A stretch of DNA of 64,000 nt from NCBI RefSeq assembly GCF_017875955.1, contig NZ_JAGINK010000001.1, positions 4,680,501 through 4,744,500 of the forward strand, written 5' to 3'. This DNA is from Pseudomonas sp. BP8. GTDB taxonomy: Bacteria; Pseudomonadota; Gammaproteobacteria; Pseudomonadales; Pseudomonadaceae. The translations under genes and the position numbers were made by a program. The notes under the pieces were generated by a model. The model searched no databases. It was not told where the DNA came from and saw only the letters and a list, made by a program, of their open reading frames with translations. Shown here piece after piece: positions 21,801-29,673 of this stretch; the first letter of the stretch is position 1, and every line of letters starts with the position of its first letter.

Positions 21801-22130
21801 AGCGAAGTGTTTCTGATCAGCCTCAAGGCTGGCGGTACCGGGCTGAACCTGACCGCCGCCGACACCGTGATCCACTACGATCCCTGGTGGAACCCGGCCA
21901 GCGAGAACCAGGCGACCGACCGCGCCTATCGCATCGGCCAGGACAAGCCGGTGTTCGTCTTCAAGCTGATTACCCGGGGTACGGTGGAAGAGAAGATCCA
22001 GTTGCTGCAACAGGAGAAGGCGGCGCTGGCAGCCGGGCTGCTCGACGGCGGCCAGGGTGGCCAGTGGCGCCTGGGCGATGAAGAGATCGAAGCGCTGTTT
22101 GCGCCGTTGCCCGGCAAGCGCAGCCGCTAA
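18819..22130 (+). CDS. SWIM zinc-finger SNF2-family helicase/ATPase
   Basis: Large (1103 residues) double-stranded DNA translocase candidate. Residues about 70-95 hold a SWIM zinc finger, CSCPVEINCKHSAAALF (CxCx6CxH). A middle region of about 500 residues has no known motif that I recognise. The C-terminal half is a complete SNF2 engine: DDMGLGKTLQ (Walker A), VLDEAQNIKS (DExx), TGTPMENNLGELWSL, LLFSQFTSML and ASENQATDRAYRIGQ. The GTG start follows the csiV stop by one base. It could act in repair or transcription restart with Mfd; that link is inferred from the operon only. Confidence 0.9.
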   Translation: MSDNDARQLLRDYADWTEEFGSGALGRGSDYAEQGRVTIHSVRGNTVESSCTGSARNPYRQKIRLVLNNDHLRVIASCSCPVEINCKHSAAALFDLLDESKEHQDPSLALPHALSKWLEGLEAPGTPAEQQKPARKGPAIYYQISIVNEHWLLTAYKGTQQSDGDLKLGRITSMQEMIYYTPRYVTEEDARLLRLINTQSTGSATPAMVLEGKKGAEVFEYALGTGRLLLDQQPHALNSGPERQAEFRWVRLSNGSYRGAWYHNQVTALLALPLDPLYYIDPENGQTGKLRHDLDPFIASQLARAPIVPEHLVVPLSHRLNALNRQVPTPTAVRSETLDACQPIPRLTLGSLEFSAYMPKTGRMQRQMQHRAALAFDYDGMYAIGTDEKPLTRLIDDTSQRIRRQPQAEQAIRKTLREYGFKPATRQSKALPDSAGDMFQLPDDEAWLRFAREGLPRLREAGWQLDVHRDFAFNLHEVDDWYATIDEAPGHEWFDLELGIVVDGQRHSLLPIVLQLLRSNPEMLRPSELARRSDDEHLLLDLNRGRPDSPALRVALPYGRIKAVMGTLGELYLHEDAGGPSLRLERADAARLNDIEQLPLLWEGGDHVRGLGRRLRDARDLQVEPPTALNATLRPYQQQGLNWLQALHEMGTGGILGDDMGLGKTLQALAHLLLEKQLGRLEQPALAVMPTSLVPNWLDEAQRFAPDLRVLALHGPGRSKHFAALSDYDLVITTYALVPRDLEHLRAQHWHVLVLDEAQNIKSHTSKAALAVCALQANQRLCLTGTPMENNLGELWSLFHFLMPGWLGDIKRFNQDYRTPIERHGDHERMAHLASRIRPFLLRRTKEQVATELPAKTEVVHWVELSDAQRDTYEAVRVAMDKKVRDELARNGAARSQIVILDALLKLRQVCCDLRLVKSVESKGNQADKGKLGSLMQMLEELLSEGRRVLLFSQFTSMLALIEQELEKRDIRYSLLTGDTRDRRAPVAQFQNGDSEVFLISLKAGGTGLNLTAADTVIHYDPWWNPASENQATDRAYRIGQDKPVFVFKLITRGTVEEKIQLLQQEKAALAAGLLDGGQGGQWRLGDEEIEALFAPLPGKRSR

Positions 22131-22137
22131 AACTGCT

Positions 22138-22155
22138 GGGGCTGCTGCGCAGCCC
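22138..22155 (+). terminator. Hairpin after SNF2 gene
   Basis: Stem GGGCTGC-TGC-GCAGCCC eight bases after the stop codon. No clear T-tract follows, so this is a probable but weak terminator; the same stem type follows the DUF4404 gene. Confidence 0.5.
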
Positions 22156-22241
22156 TTGCGCAGGGCCTGCGCTGTATTCAAGGCATGCGCGACACCTGTA
22201 GGAGCAACTGTCTTGCACTACACCTCAAGCTGGCGCGATCT

Positions 22242-22290
22242 CTGTGGGAGCGGCCTTGTGTCGCGAAATGAGGGCGAAGCCCTCACCGGC
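22242..22290 (+). repeat. REP element
   Basis: CTGTGGGAGCGGCCTTGTG then TCGCGAAA and the stem GAGGGC-GAA-GCCCTC. An inverted copy lies at about 22440-22487 and a third forward copy at about 22569-22612, so the trio forms a REP cluster. Confidence 0.8.
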
Positions 22291-22439
22291 TGACTCACAG
22301 CCACACACAATCTCAATGCGAGTAATCGCCGGTTTTGCCTACCAGGCCTGCACGTTTTCTTGGGCGCAATGTGTTGGATGAACCCAAGGTAGTCGTGACC
22401 GGATTGCAGTAGGCGAACGGCTCGTATCTGGAGGTGATA

Positions 22440-22487
22440 CCGGTGAGGGCTGCGCCCTCATTTCGCGACACAAGACCGCTCCCACAG
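22440..22487 (-). repeat. REP element, inverted relative to neighbour
   Basis: Reverse complement arrangement of the unit at 22242-22290, including the GAGGGC/GCCCTC stem and the CGCGACACAAG block. Together the two can fold into a long cruciform about 150 bases apart. Confidence 0.8.
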
Positions 22488-22568
22488 TGATCGCGCTAAC
22501 TTTTAGGTTCTGTGCCAGACAGAATCTCCCACAGAGGCCGCGCGCACCTCAAGACTGGCGCTGTATTT

Positions 22569-22612
22569 TGTGGGAGCCTTGTGTCGCGAAAGGGGCGCAA
22601 AGCGCCCCCGGC
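22569..22612 (+). repeat. REP element
   Basis: Third unit of the cluster: TGTGGGAGCCTTGTGTCGCG followed by the stem GGGGCGC-AAA-GCGCCCC. It ends a few bases from the nagZ stop codon. Confidence 0.78.
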
Positions 22613-22618
22613 ACGCTA

Positions 22619-23629
22619 TCAATCGACCAGTTGGGCGTCCTTCAATGCCCGCAACGCCTCCAGCCAGCGCGGCTGCTGACGATAATCGGTACGCGCAAAA
22701 CCACGCCCACGCATGCCAGCGATCCGCGGCGAAGGCTTCACCTTCAATCGCTGCGCCGCGGTCAACGCCAGTTCCGCCGCTGCCCGGTCATTACACACCA
22801 GGCCCATGTCACAGCCAGCACTCAACGCCGCCTCGATCCGATTCGCCGCGTCACCGACCACATGCGCGCCAGCCATGGACAGGTCATCACTGAAGATCAC
22901 CCCGTCAAAGCCCAGTTCACCGCGCAAGATGTCCTGCAACCAGCGCCGCGAGAAGCCGGCCGGCTGATTGTCGATCTGCGGATAGATCACATGCGCCGGC
23001 ATCACCGCCGCCAACTGGCCGCTCAGGCGGGTAAACGGCACCAGGTCAGCCTGGCGCAACTGCTCCAGGTTACGCTCGTCGGTCGGGATCGCCACATGCG
23101 AATCCGCCTCGGCCCAGCCATGCCCCGGGAAGTGTTTGCCACACGCGGCCATGCCCGCCGCGTTCATGCCACGGATAAACGCCCCGGCCAGTTGCGTAGC
23201 CCGCTCGGGGTGACCTTCGAAGGCACGACTGCCAACCACCGCGCTACGCTGATGGTCAAGATCCAGCACCGGCGCAAAGCTCAGGTCCAGACCCACCGCC
23301 AGCACCTCGGTCGCCATCAGCCAACCGCATTGTTCAGCCAGGTACTCGGCATTGTCGTTATCGGCAATCGCGCGCATGGCAGGGAGGCGCACAAAACCCT
23401 GGCGCAGACGCTGAACCCGACCGCCCTCCTGATCCACAGCCAGGATCAGCTCAGGGCGGATCGCGCGAATCGACGCGCACAGCTCGCGCACCTGACGCGG
23501 GCTGTCGATGTTACGGGCGAAGATGATCAGGCCAGCCACTTCGGGCTGGCGCAGAAGCTGCCGATCCTCGGCGGTCAGCCAGTGACCGGCGATGTCGACC
23601 ATCAGGGAGCCTTGCAGGCTGGCAGTCAT
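22619..23629 (-). CDS. nagZ: Beta-N-acetylglucosaminidase (NagZ)
   Basis: Cytoplasmic GH3 enzyme that removes GlcNAc from anhydromuropeptides in cell-wall recycling; in Pseudomonas its product also influences AmpC induction. 336 residues with VDQEGGRVQRLR, the hallmark KHFPGHG (165-171) with His178 in DSH as general acid/base loop, and the nucleophile aspartate in FSDDLSM (about Asp248). AAGGA precedes the ATG by six bases. It lies head-on to the SNF2 operon and upstream of psrA's 3' end. Confidence 0.96.
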   Translation of the reverse strand: MTASLQGSLMVDIAGHWLTAEDRQLLRQPEVAGLIIFARNIDSPRQVRELCASIRAIRPELILAVDQEGGRVQRLRQGFVRLPAMRAIADNDNAEYLAEQCGWLMATEVLAVGLDLSFAPVLDLDHQRSAVVGSRAFEGHPERATQLAGAFIRGMNAAGMAACGKHFPGHGWAEADSHVAIPTDERNLEQLRQADLVPFTRLSGQLAAVMPAHVIYPQIDNQPAGFSRRWLQDILRGELGFDGVIFSDDLSMAGAHVVGDAANRIEAALSAGCDMGLVCNDRAAAELALTAAQRLKVKPSPRIAGMRGRGFARTDYRQQPRWLEALRALKDAQLVD

Positions 23630-23853
23630 GGAAAGTCCTTCATGCGATGTCTTTCATTGAATAATCTGGGCCGCCTCGTCGATGCGCACCGAACCATGGG
23701 GCTGCACGTGCGCGAGCGGCACCTGGCGCACACACGACCGCCCACGGAAGAACCCGTAGAGGCATTGAACAGCAAGGGAGGTGTGCAGGAAATCGAGGCC
23801 GGGCATGGCCGCTAGCTTAGCCCAAGCGAGCGACCCAGCCCAGCACCGCAGGC

Positions 23854-24561
23854 TCAGGCCTTGGCGGGAGCGCCGGTGGATTTGCTGCGCGGGCGCAACT
23901 GCGCCGTGGCCATGGCCGGGTCGCTGACGCCAGTGTCGGCGCGCATGCCGGCCGCCAGGAACGGCACCATCAGGCGCATGACCTGCTCAATTGAAGTATT
24001 GATGCCGAAATCGGTCTCGGCGATGGCCCGCAGCGCCTTGATCCCGGACATGCTGAACGCGGCAGCACCGAGCATGAAGTGCACGCGCCAGAACAGTTCG
24101 ATCGGCGGAATACGTGGCGCGGCTTCGTTGACCAGCAGCATGTAGCGGCGGAAAACCTTGCCGTACATGTCTTCGAGGTAGCGGCGCAGGTGCCCTTGGC
24201 TCTGACTGAAGGCCAGGCCCAGCAGGCGCATGAAGATCGACAGGTCGTTGTTGCTGCGTGGCTGCACCACCAGGGCCTGCTCGACGAGCATTTCCAGCAG
24301 CTCTTCAAGGCTTGGCTTATTCTCGGGACGCGCCTGGCGACGCTCCAGTTCGCGCTCGAGGCTGGCGCAGAACGGGCCGAGGAAACGCGAGAAGACGGCC
24401 TGGATCAGGGCCTTCTTGGAGCCGAAGTGGTAGTTCACCGCCGCCAGGTTGACCCCAGCCTTGCTGGTGATAAGCCGCAACGAGGTTTCCGCGAACCCCC
24501 TCTCCGCGAACAGCTGCTCGGCAGCATCGAGAATGCGCTCAACGGTTTCCGATTGGGCCAT
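23854..24561 (-). CDS. psrA: TetR-family transcriptional regulator PsrA
   Basis: Long-chain fatty-acid responsive regulator; in Pseudomonas it represses itself and fadBA and activates rpoS. 235 residues. The TetR helix-turn-helix is at about 5-55 (ERILDAAEQLFAERGFAETSLRLITSKAGVNLAAVNYHFGSK split over several positions), followed by a helical ligand domain. Location beside lexA matches the known Pseudomonas order. Two adjoining PsrA boxes lie 30-56 bases upstream of the start, pointing to autorepression. Confidence 0.94.
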   Translation of the reverse strand: MAQSETVERILDAAEQLFAERGFAETSLRLITSKAGVNLAAVNYHFGSKKALIQAVFSRFLGPFCASLERELERRQARPENKPSLEELLEMLVEQALVVQPRSNNDLSIFMRLLGLAFSQSQGHLRRYLEDMYGKVFRRYMLLVNEAAPRIPPIELFWRVHFMLGAAAFSMSGIKALRAIAETDFGINTSIEQVMRLMVPFLAAGMRADTGVSDPAMATAQLRPRSKSTGAPAKA

Positions 24562-24590
24562 GACTACTCACTACTCCGGGAAGGGCCTGA

Positions 24591-24617
24591 CAAACAGTTG
24601 TTTGAAACATACGTTTC
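24591..24617. promoter_or_regulatory. Two adjoining PsrA operator boxes
   Basis: CAAAC-AGTT-GTTTG at 24591-24604 and GAAAC-ATAC-GTTTC at 24604-24617 both fit the PsrA consensus (G/C)AAAC-N2-4-GTTT(G/C), and they share one base. They lie upstream of psrA on the minus strand and about 230 bases before lexA. Confidence 0.85.
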
Positions 24618-24803
24618 AGGCTGTCATCTGTCAAGGCTCGGTGACCCGGCGGTCGCCATTTAAAAGCCCTCGGCCAGAAGCTGCAAGCGCCACGATGCGC
24701 GGGCTCCATCATAACCCCGGAAAACCCCGCAGGCCGAGCTCGAAAGCTGCCGTGCGCGTATTCCGGCTTTTCTTCACGCTTTCAGCTTGCAGGCAACTTT
24801 CTA

Positions 24804-24819
24804 CTGTATATAATCCCAG
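24804..24819 (+). promoter_or_regulatory. LexA (SOS) box 1
   Basis: CTGTATATAATCCCAG fits CTG-N10-CAG with the usual TATATA start. The box ends 29 bases upstream of lexA and four bases before a second box, so lexA should be autorepressed. Confidence 0.85.
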
Positions 24820-24822
24820 TCA

Positions 24823-24838
24823 CTGTATAAAAAGACAG
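24823..24838 (+). promoter_or_regulatory. LexA (SOS) box 2
   Basis: CTGTATAAAAAGACAG fits CTG-N10-CAG; centre-to-centre distance to box 1 is 19 bases, close to two helical turns, suitable for side-by-side LexA dimers. It overlaps the leader just before the lexA start. Confidence 0.85.
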
Positions 24839-24848
24839 AGCGCTCGCC

Positions 24849-25457
24849 ATGCTGAAACTGACGCCACGCCAAGCCGAGATTCTGGCTTTCATCAAACGCT
24901 GCCTCGACGACAACGGCTTTCCGCCAACGCGTGCGGAGATCGCTCAGGAGCTGGGGTTCAAATCTCCCAATGCCGCTGAAGAGCACCTCAAGGCCCTTGC
25001 CCGCAAGGGTGCCATCGAGATGACGCCAGGCGCTTCTCGCGGTATCCGCATCCCCGGCCACGAGACCAAGACCGAAGAAAGCGGCCTGCCGATCATCGGC
25101 CGGGTTGCTGCCGGTGCGCCGATCCTTGCCGAGCAGCACATCGAGCAATCCTGCAACATCAACCCTGGCTTCTTCCATCCGCCCGCCGACTACCTGTTGC
25201 GCGTGCACGGCATGAGCATGAAGGACGTCGGCATCTTTGACGGCGACCTGCTGGCGGTTCACACCTGCCGCGAAGCACGCAACGGTCAGATCGTAGTCGC
25301 CCGCATCGGTGATGAAGTCACCGTCAAGCGCTTCAAGCGCGAAGGCAGCAAGGTCTGGCTGCTCGCCGAGAACCCAGAATTCGCCCCTATCGAAGTCGAC
25401 CTGAAACAACAGGATCTGGTTATCGAGGGCTTGAGCGTCGGCGTCATTCGCCGCTGA
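24849..25457 (+). CDS. lexA: SOS repressor LexA
   Basis: Represses DNA-damage genes and self-cleaves when RecA is activated. 202 residues: winged helix at the N-terminus (PRQAEILAFI ... FPPTRAEIAQELGFKSPNAAEEHLKAL), cleavage site Ala88-Gly89 in GRVAAGAP, and the serine-lysine dyad Ser123 (HGMSMKD) and Lys160 (VTVKRF). Two SOS boxes precede it. sulA begins 13 bases after its stop, so the two are one damage-inducible operon. Confidence 0.97.
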   Translation: MLKLTPRQAEILAFIKRCLDDNGFPPTRAEIAQELGFKSPNAAEEHLKALARKGAIEMTPGASRGIRIPGHETKTEESGLPIIGRVAAGAPILAEQHIEQSCNINPGFFHPPADYLLRVHGMSMKDVGIFDGDLLAVHTCREARNGQIVVARIGDEVTVKRFKREGSKVWLLAENPEFAPIEVDLKQQDLVIEGLSVGVIRR

Positions 25458-25470
25458 TCCAGGAGGCGTC

Positions 25471-25947
25471 ATGCAGCAGTTCATCCACGCACCGCAATCC
25501 GCCCAGTTGCCCCTGTTCGAAGCCTTTCTGGCCGAACCGGTGCTGCCAGGCCTGAAAGCCAGCGCCCTAGCGCGCAAGAACAGCCAGCCCGAGCGGTTCA
25601 GCGAACTGGCCTTGCGCGGTGCGCCAGGTCACTGCCAGAGCCTGCTGGCGCCTGTACTGCGCGAACTCAGCGAAAAAGTGGATGCGCGCTGGCTGACGCT
25701 GATCGCCCCACCCTCCAGCCTGACCCAGGCCTGGCTGCGCGATGCAGGGCTCAATCGCGAGCGCATCCTGCTGTTGCAGCCTGGAGGCAATCAGAGCGCC
25801 CTGCAACTGGCCTGCGAGGCCTTGCGCCTCGGCCACAGCCACACCGTGGTCAGCTGGCTGGGCAACCTCAACGTCAACACACGTCAGCAGCTGATCCGCG
25901 CGGCTGACGCCGGAAACGCACAAAGCCTGAACATCCGCCTCGGCTGA
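25471..25947 (+). CDS. sulA: SOS cell-division inhibitor SulA
   Basis: 158-residue FtsZ inhibitor produced during the SOS response. The family core is seen in ARWLTLIAPPSSLTQAWLRDAGLNRERILLLQP and in the segment ALRLGHSHTVVSWLGNL. AGGAGG lies eight bases before the ATG. It has no LexA box of its own and depends on the lexA promoter. The stop codon is inside a perfect 14-bp hairpin (25922-25959). Confidence 0.92.
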   Translation: MQQFIHAPQSAQLPLFEAFLAEPVLPGLKASALARKNSQPERFSELALRGAPGHCQSLLAPVLRELSEKVDARWLTLIAPPSSLTQAWLRDAGLNRERILLLQPGGNQSALQLACEALRLGHSHTVVSWLGNLNVNTRQQLIRAADAGNAQSLNIRLG

Positions 25948-25959
25948 TGTTCAGGCTTT
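25922..25959 (+). terminator. Perfect hairpin spanning the sulA stop codon
   Basis: AAAGCCTGAACATC pairs perfectly with GATGTTCAGGCTTT around a 10-base loop; the TGA stop lies at the loop-stem junction. No T-tract follows beyond the stem's own TTT, so it may be a terminator whose stem is part of the coding sequence or an mRNA-stability element. Confidence 0.6.
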
Positions 25960-25998
25960 GCCTGGAGTTCATCGCTATCGTGTAGGGGCGCGGTGCAC

Positions 25999-26229
25999 TC
26001 AGTGCAGAACGCGCGGCCCTTCATCACGCTCAAAGTCCCCCTCGACCAGCTTGCCGGCCATCTGCACGCCAACGCTCAACATGGCCTTGGCCACTTCCAC
26101 GTGCTGACCCTGCAGGAATGCCTTGGCGTCCTCGGAGAAATCCAGCGTTACCAAAGAGCCTTCGTCTTCGGCGCGACGCAGCTCGATCCGGCCATCAGGC
26201 AACTCTACAATTTCAAGAAAGGACGTCGA
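25999..26229 (-). CDS. Conserved hypothetical protein, 76 residues
   Basis: I do not recognise the family. The short acidic product (MSTSFLEIVELPDGRIELRR... ending DEGPRVLH) starts with a beta-rich segment 'EIVELPDGRIELRRAEDEGSLVTLDFS' followed by a helix. The ATG chosen has GGAGA eleven bases upstream; longer in-frame starts at 26259 and 26289 are possible, the latter overlapping the next gene. It lies directly downstream of the helical hypothetical gene on the same strand, so the two are probably co-transcribed. Confidence 0.75.
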   Translation of the reverse strand, partial: STSFLEIVELPDGRIELRRAEDEGSLVTLDFSEDAKAFLQGQHVEVAKAMLSVGVQMAGKLVEGDFERDEGPRVLH

Positions 26230-26282
26230 CATAAAAGGCTGTTCTCCACGAAAGGCCAGCATTGTACCAGCCATGGGCCGTA

Positions 26283-26804
26283 TCAGCACTCACTCAACGC
26301 GTCACGGAAGCGACGCACCAGGTCCTTGAGATCTTTTCTCCAGCGCTCCAACTCATCGCGCGACAGCGCAGGCTGCTCGGCCTGGTCAAGGTTGATGGCC
26401 TGGATAAGCGGCTGGGTAACGTCGGTTTTAGGGGCTTTCTTGGCGACAGGTGGTCGGAACAAATCGGCATAAGCGGCAAGCAATTGCGCCAGCCACGTTT
26501 CCGATTGTCGGGCCAGTTCAAGCATCTCGGCCATCTCCGGAATCGCTACGCTGATTAGCACTTCATCGTTGAGCAGCAGCTCCGCCCGCGCAGCGTTTGC
26601 CTGGGGCAGACGATAGAAACCGGCGATCTCGTGACACAAACCCAGCAACGCGCCATACAGGTGAAAGAGCGCCGACTCACGCTCAGCCTGGATCAGGCCT
26701 TGGGCATTCATTGCCCGGCTTTGTTCGGCCTTGGCCATGGACTCCAGCGCGAGGCCGGCGAAGAACAGTTTCTGGTTGGTGCGGGTGTAGAGTTCCTGGG
26801 CCAT
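26283..26804 (-). CDS. Conserved hypothetical helical protein (DUF6586-like)
   Basis: 173 residues, almost entirely alpha-helical. Features seen are MAQELYTRTNQKLFFAGLAL, a central LFHLYGALLGLCHEIAGFYRLP, and a C-terminal LERWRKDLKDLVRRFRDALSEC. The start has GGAGGG about nine bases upstream. I recall this as a Pseudomonas family found between topA and sulA; no function is known. Forms a probable two-gene unit with the 76-residue gene. Confidence 0.75.
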   Translation of the reverse strand: MAQELYTRTNQKLFFAGLALESMAKAEQSRAMNAQGLIQAERESALFHLYGALLGLCHEIAGFYRLPQANAARAELLLNDEVLISVAIPEMAEMLELARQSETWLAQLLAAYADLFRPPVAKKAPKTDVTQPLIQAINLDQAEQPALSRDELERWRKDLKDLVRRFRDALSEC

Positions 26805-26880
26805 TTCGAGTGCCCTCCCGAGGCTGCGATGCGATAAGCCAGTTTCAGGTATCACTGCCCTTTATCGCAAGCCTAAAAGC

Positions 26881-26945
26881 ATCGCGGGGCAAGCCTGCCT
26901 CCACCCACTCTTGATGATCGCGTGGAAGCGGGCTTGCCCCGCGAT
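26881..26945. repeat. REP pair forming a long inverted repeat
   Basis: ATCGCGGGGCAAGCC... at 26881-26904 pairs with its inverted copy at 26922-26945 with two mismatches over 24 bases, around a 17-base loop. It sits between the topA stop codon and the start of the helical hypothetical gene. Confidence 0.85.
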
Positions 26946-26960
26946 TGGCGACGGTGGTGA

Positions 26961-29573
26961 TCAGCGCTTGTCTTCGACCTTCCACGCATTACCGTCGTAG
27001 AACGCCTTCCAGCCAGTCGGCTTGCCGTCGACCTCGGACTGCACGTACTGCTCCTTGGTCTTGCGGCTGTAACGAATCACCGCCGGACGACCTTCTGGGT
27101 CTTTGGCTGGCGCATCGCACAGGAAGTGATACTTCGGATCGATCTCGTGCTTGTGCGGGAGGATCTCCAACACCAGCGGAGCGCGAGTCTCACGGTTTTT
27201 CGGGAACTGGCTGGCCGCCAGGAACAACCCCGAAGCGCCGTCACGCAACACATAGGTGTCGTCGACCTTTTCGCACTTGAGCTCCGGCATGTTCACCTTG
27301 TCCATCTTCGGCGGCGCTGCCTCACCGCTCTTGAGCAGCTTGCGGGTGTTCTTGCACTCAGGATTGGTGCAACCGAAGAACTTGCCGAAACGGCCGGTCT
27401 TCAACTGCATCTCGCTGCCGCACTTGTCGCACTCCAGGCTCGGGCCTTCGTAACCCTTGATCCGGTAGCTACCTTGCTCGATCTCGTAGCCCACGCAATC
27501 CGGGTTGTTACCGCAGATGTGCAGCTTGTGCTTCTCGTCCAGCAGGTAAGCGTCCATCGCCGTGGCGCAGACCGGGCAGCGATGCTTGCCGAGCAGCACG
27601 CGCGATTCCGACTCGCCCTCGTCGTCCGCGGCAATCTCGTCGCCCGGCACCAGGTTGACCGTTGCCTTGCAACGCTCTTTTGGCGGCAGGGAGTAACCCG
27701 AACAGCCGAGGAACACGCCGGTAGAGGCGGTCCGAATCATCATCGGCCGACCGCATTCCTTGCACGGAATATTGGTCATGGTCGGCTGGTTGGCACGCAT
27801 GCCGTTTTCCGAAGACTCGGCGGTCAGCAACTTCTTGCTGAAATCACCGTAGAACTCGTCGAGAACGTTCTTCCAGTCACGCTCGCCCTGAGCCACGTCA
27901 TCGAGATTCTCTTCCATGCCGGCGGTGAAGCCGTAGTCCATCAGGTTGGAGAAGCTCTCGGAGAGACGCTCGGTGACGATGTCACCCATCTTCTCGGAGT
28001 AGAAGCGGCGGTTGTGCAGGGTCACGTAGCCGCGGTCCTGGATGGTGGAAATGATCGCTGCGTAGGTCGACGGGCGACCGATACCGCGTTTTTCCATTTC
28101 CTTGACCAGACTGGCTTCAGTGAAGCGCGCTGGCGGCTTGGTGAAGTGCTGGCTCGGGTCAAGCTTGATCAGCTTGAGCACCTCGCCCTGCGCCATGTCT
28201 GGCAGCACGTCGTCTTCGCCGGGCTTGCTTTGCTGGGGCAGTACACGGGTGTAACCGTCGAACTTGAGGATACGGCCCTTGGCACGCAACTCGAAGTCGC
28301 CAGCATTGACCGTGACGCTGGTCGAGAGGTATTGCGCAGGTGGCATCTGGCAGGCGAGGAACTGGCGCCAGATCAGCTCGTACAGGCGCTCGGCGTCACG
28401 CTCCATGCCCGTCAGCTTGGTAGGGTGAGTGGCGACATCAGAGGGACGAATGGCTTCGTGGGCCTCTTGTGCGCCAGCCTTGCTACCGTAAACGATCGGC
28501 GCCTCTGGGAGGTACTGCTTGCCGAATTCACGCTCGATGTAGCTGCGCGCCATCTCCACGGCATCGACCGAAAGGTTGGTCGAGTCGGTACGCATGTAGG
28601 TGATGTAGCCGGCTTCGTACAGACGCTGGGCCATCATCATGGTCTTCTTCACGCCGTAGCCGAGGCGATTGCTCGCCGCCTGCTGCAGGGTCGAAGTGAT
28701 GAACGGCGCAGACGGCTTGCTGCTGGTGGGCCGGTCTTCGCGCTTGGCCACGCTGTAGCTGGAGGCCTTGAGCTTGTCCAGCGCTGCCATGGCCTGGGCT
28801 TCGTTCAGCGGCTTGAAGGCTTCACCCTTCTCGCGCGCCACGTCGAAGCGGACCTTGGCGTCCTTGGCAGTGCCCAGGTCAGCGTGCACTTCCCAGTATT
28901 CTTCGGGGTTGAACGCACGAATCTCGCGCTCACGCTCGACTACCAGCTTCACCGCAACCGACTGCACACGGCCGGCGGACAGGCCGCGGGCGATCTTCGA
29001 CCACAGCAGTGGCGAGACCATATAGCCCACTACCCGATCAAGGAAGCGTCGCGCCTGCTGGGCGTTGACCCGATCGATGTCCAGCTCGCCAGGCTGCGAG
29101 AACGCCTCCTGGATGGCCTTTTTGGTAATTTCGTTGAACACCACGCGCTTGTAGCGGGTGTCGTCGCCACCGATGGCTTCGCGCAGGTGCCAGGCGATCG
29201 CCTCCCCCTCGCGGTCCAAGTCGGTCGCGAGATAGATGGTGTCGGCGTCTTTGGCCAGGCGACGCAGTTCTTCGATGACCTTTTCCTTGCCAGGCAAGAT
29301 CTCGTACTTGGCCTTCCAGCCGGCATCCGGATCGACGCCCATGCGCGCCACCAACTGGCGACGGGCCTTTTCTTTCGGCGTCAGAACCGGCGCATCAGCC
29401 GCCGCAGCCTTGCCACGCTTGGCCGCCGGCTCCTTACTGGCGCTGGCCGAACCGCTGGTGGGGAGGTCACGGATGTGGCCGATACTCGACTTCACCACGT
29501 ACTGGCTGCCCAAGTACTTGTTGATGGTCTTGGCCTTGGCCGGGGATTCCACAATGACCAGCGATTTGCCCAT
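26961..29573 (-). CDS. topA: DNA topoisomerase I
   Basis: Type IA enzyme that relaxes negative supercoils, 870 residues. N-terminal TOPRIM domain (SLVIVESPAKAKTINKYLG and DLDREGEAIAWHL), catalytic tyrosine Tyr326 in YITYMRTDST, and three C-terminal zinc ribbons (CKECGRPMMIR, CPVCATAMDA, CDKCGSEMQLK with their partner cysteines), then a basic tail domain. A low-complexity Ala/Lys insert (ASASKEPAAKRGKAAAADAP) interrupts the TOPRIM domain near residues 42-62. It stands alone on the minus strand. Confidence 0.97.
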   Translation of the reverse strand: MGKSLVIVESPAKAKTINKYLGSQYVVKSSIGHIRDLPTSGSASASKEPAAKRGKAAAADAPVLTPKEKARRQLVARMGVDPDAGWKAKYEILPGKEKVIEELRRLAKDADTIYLATDLDREGEAIAWHLREAIGGDDTRYKRVVFNEITKKAIQEAFSQPGELDIDRVNAQQARRFLDRVVGYMVSPLLWSKIARGLSAGRVQSVAVKLVVEREREIRAFNPEEYWEVHADLGTAKDAKVRFDVAREKGEAFKPLNEAQAMAALDKLKASSYSVAKREDRPTSSKPSAPFITSTLQQAASNRLGYGVKKTMMMAQRLYEAGYITYMRTDSTNLSVDAVEMARSYIEREFGKQYLPEAPIVYGSKAGAQEAHEAIRPSDVATHPTKLTGMERDAERLYELIWRQFLACQMPPAQYLSTSVTVNAGDFELRAKGRILKFDGYTRVLPQQSKPGEDDVLPDMAQGEVLKLIKLDPSQHFTKPPARFTEASLVKEMEKRGIGRPSTYAAIISTIQDRGYVTLHNRRFYSEKMGDIVTERLSESFSNLMDYGFTAGMEENLDDVAQGERDWKNVLDEFYGDFSKKLLTAESSENGMRANQPTMTNIPCKECGRPMMIRTASTGVFLGCSGYSLPPKERCKATVNLVPGDEIAADDEGESESRVLLGKHRCPVCATAMDAYLLDEKHKLHICGNNPDCVGYEIEQGSYRIKGYEGPSLECDKCGSEMQLKTGRFGKFFGCTNPECKNTRKLLKSGEAAPPKMDKVNMPELKCEKVDDTYVLRDGASGLFLAASQFPKNRETRAPLVLEILPHKHEIDPKYHFLCDAPAKDPEGRPAVIRYSRKTKEQYVQSEVDGKPTGWKAFYDGNAWKVEDKR

Positions 29574-29673
29574 GGATCGGAGTATTCCTGAATCTGAAAA
29601 TTAAAAACGCGTCAGGTGCCGCACGCGGCACCGCTATATATAGTGGCAACAGGGTGAGGTCAAGCGCGGTCGT

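Larger units (their letters stand above)
22131..22618. other. Intergenic region between SNF2 gene and nagZ with three REP elements
   Basis: Nearly 490 bases between convergent genes. It holds a hairpin right after the SNF2 stop and three REP-type units (about 22242-22290 forward, 22440-22487 inverted, 22569-22612 forward) built on TGTGGGAGCGG...TGTCGCGAAA followed by a small GC stem. I see no convincing gene in it. Confidence 0.8.

Noticed and set aside
22242..22612. REP cluster as a CRISPR array
   Set aside because: Units differ in orientation, spacing is irregular and long, and no cas genes are present.
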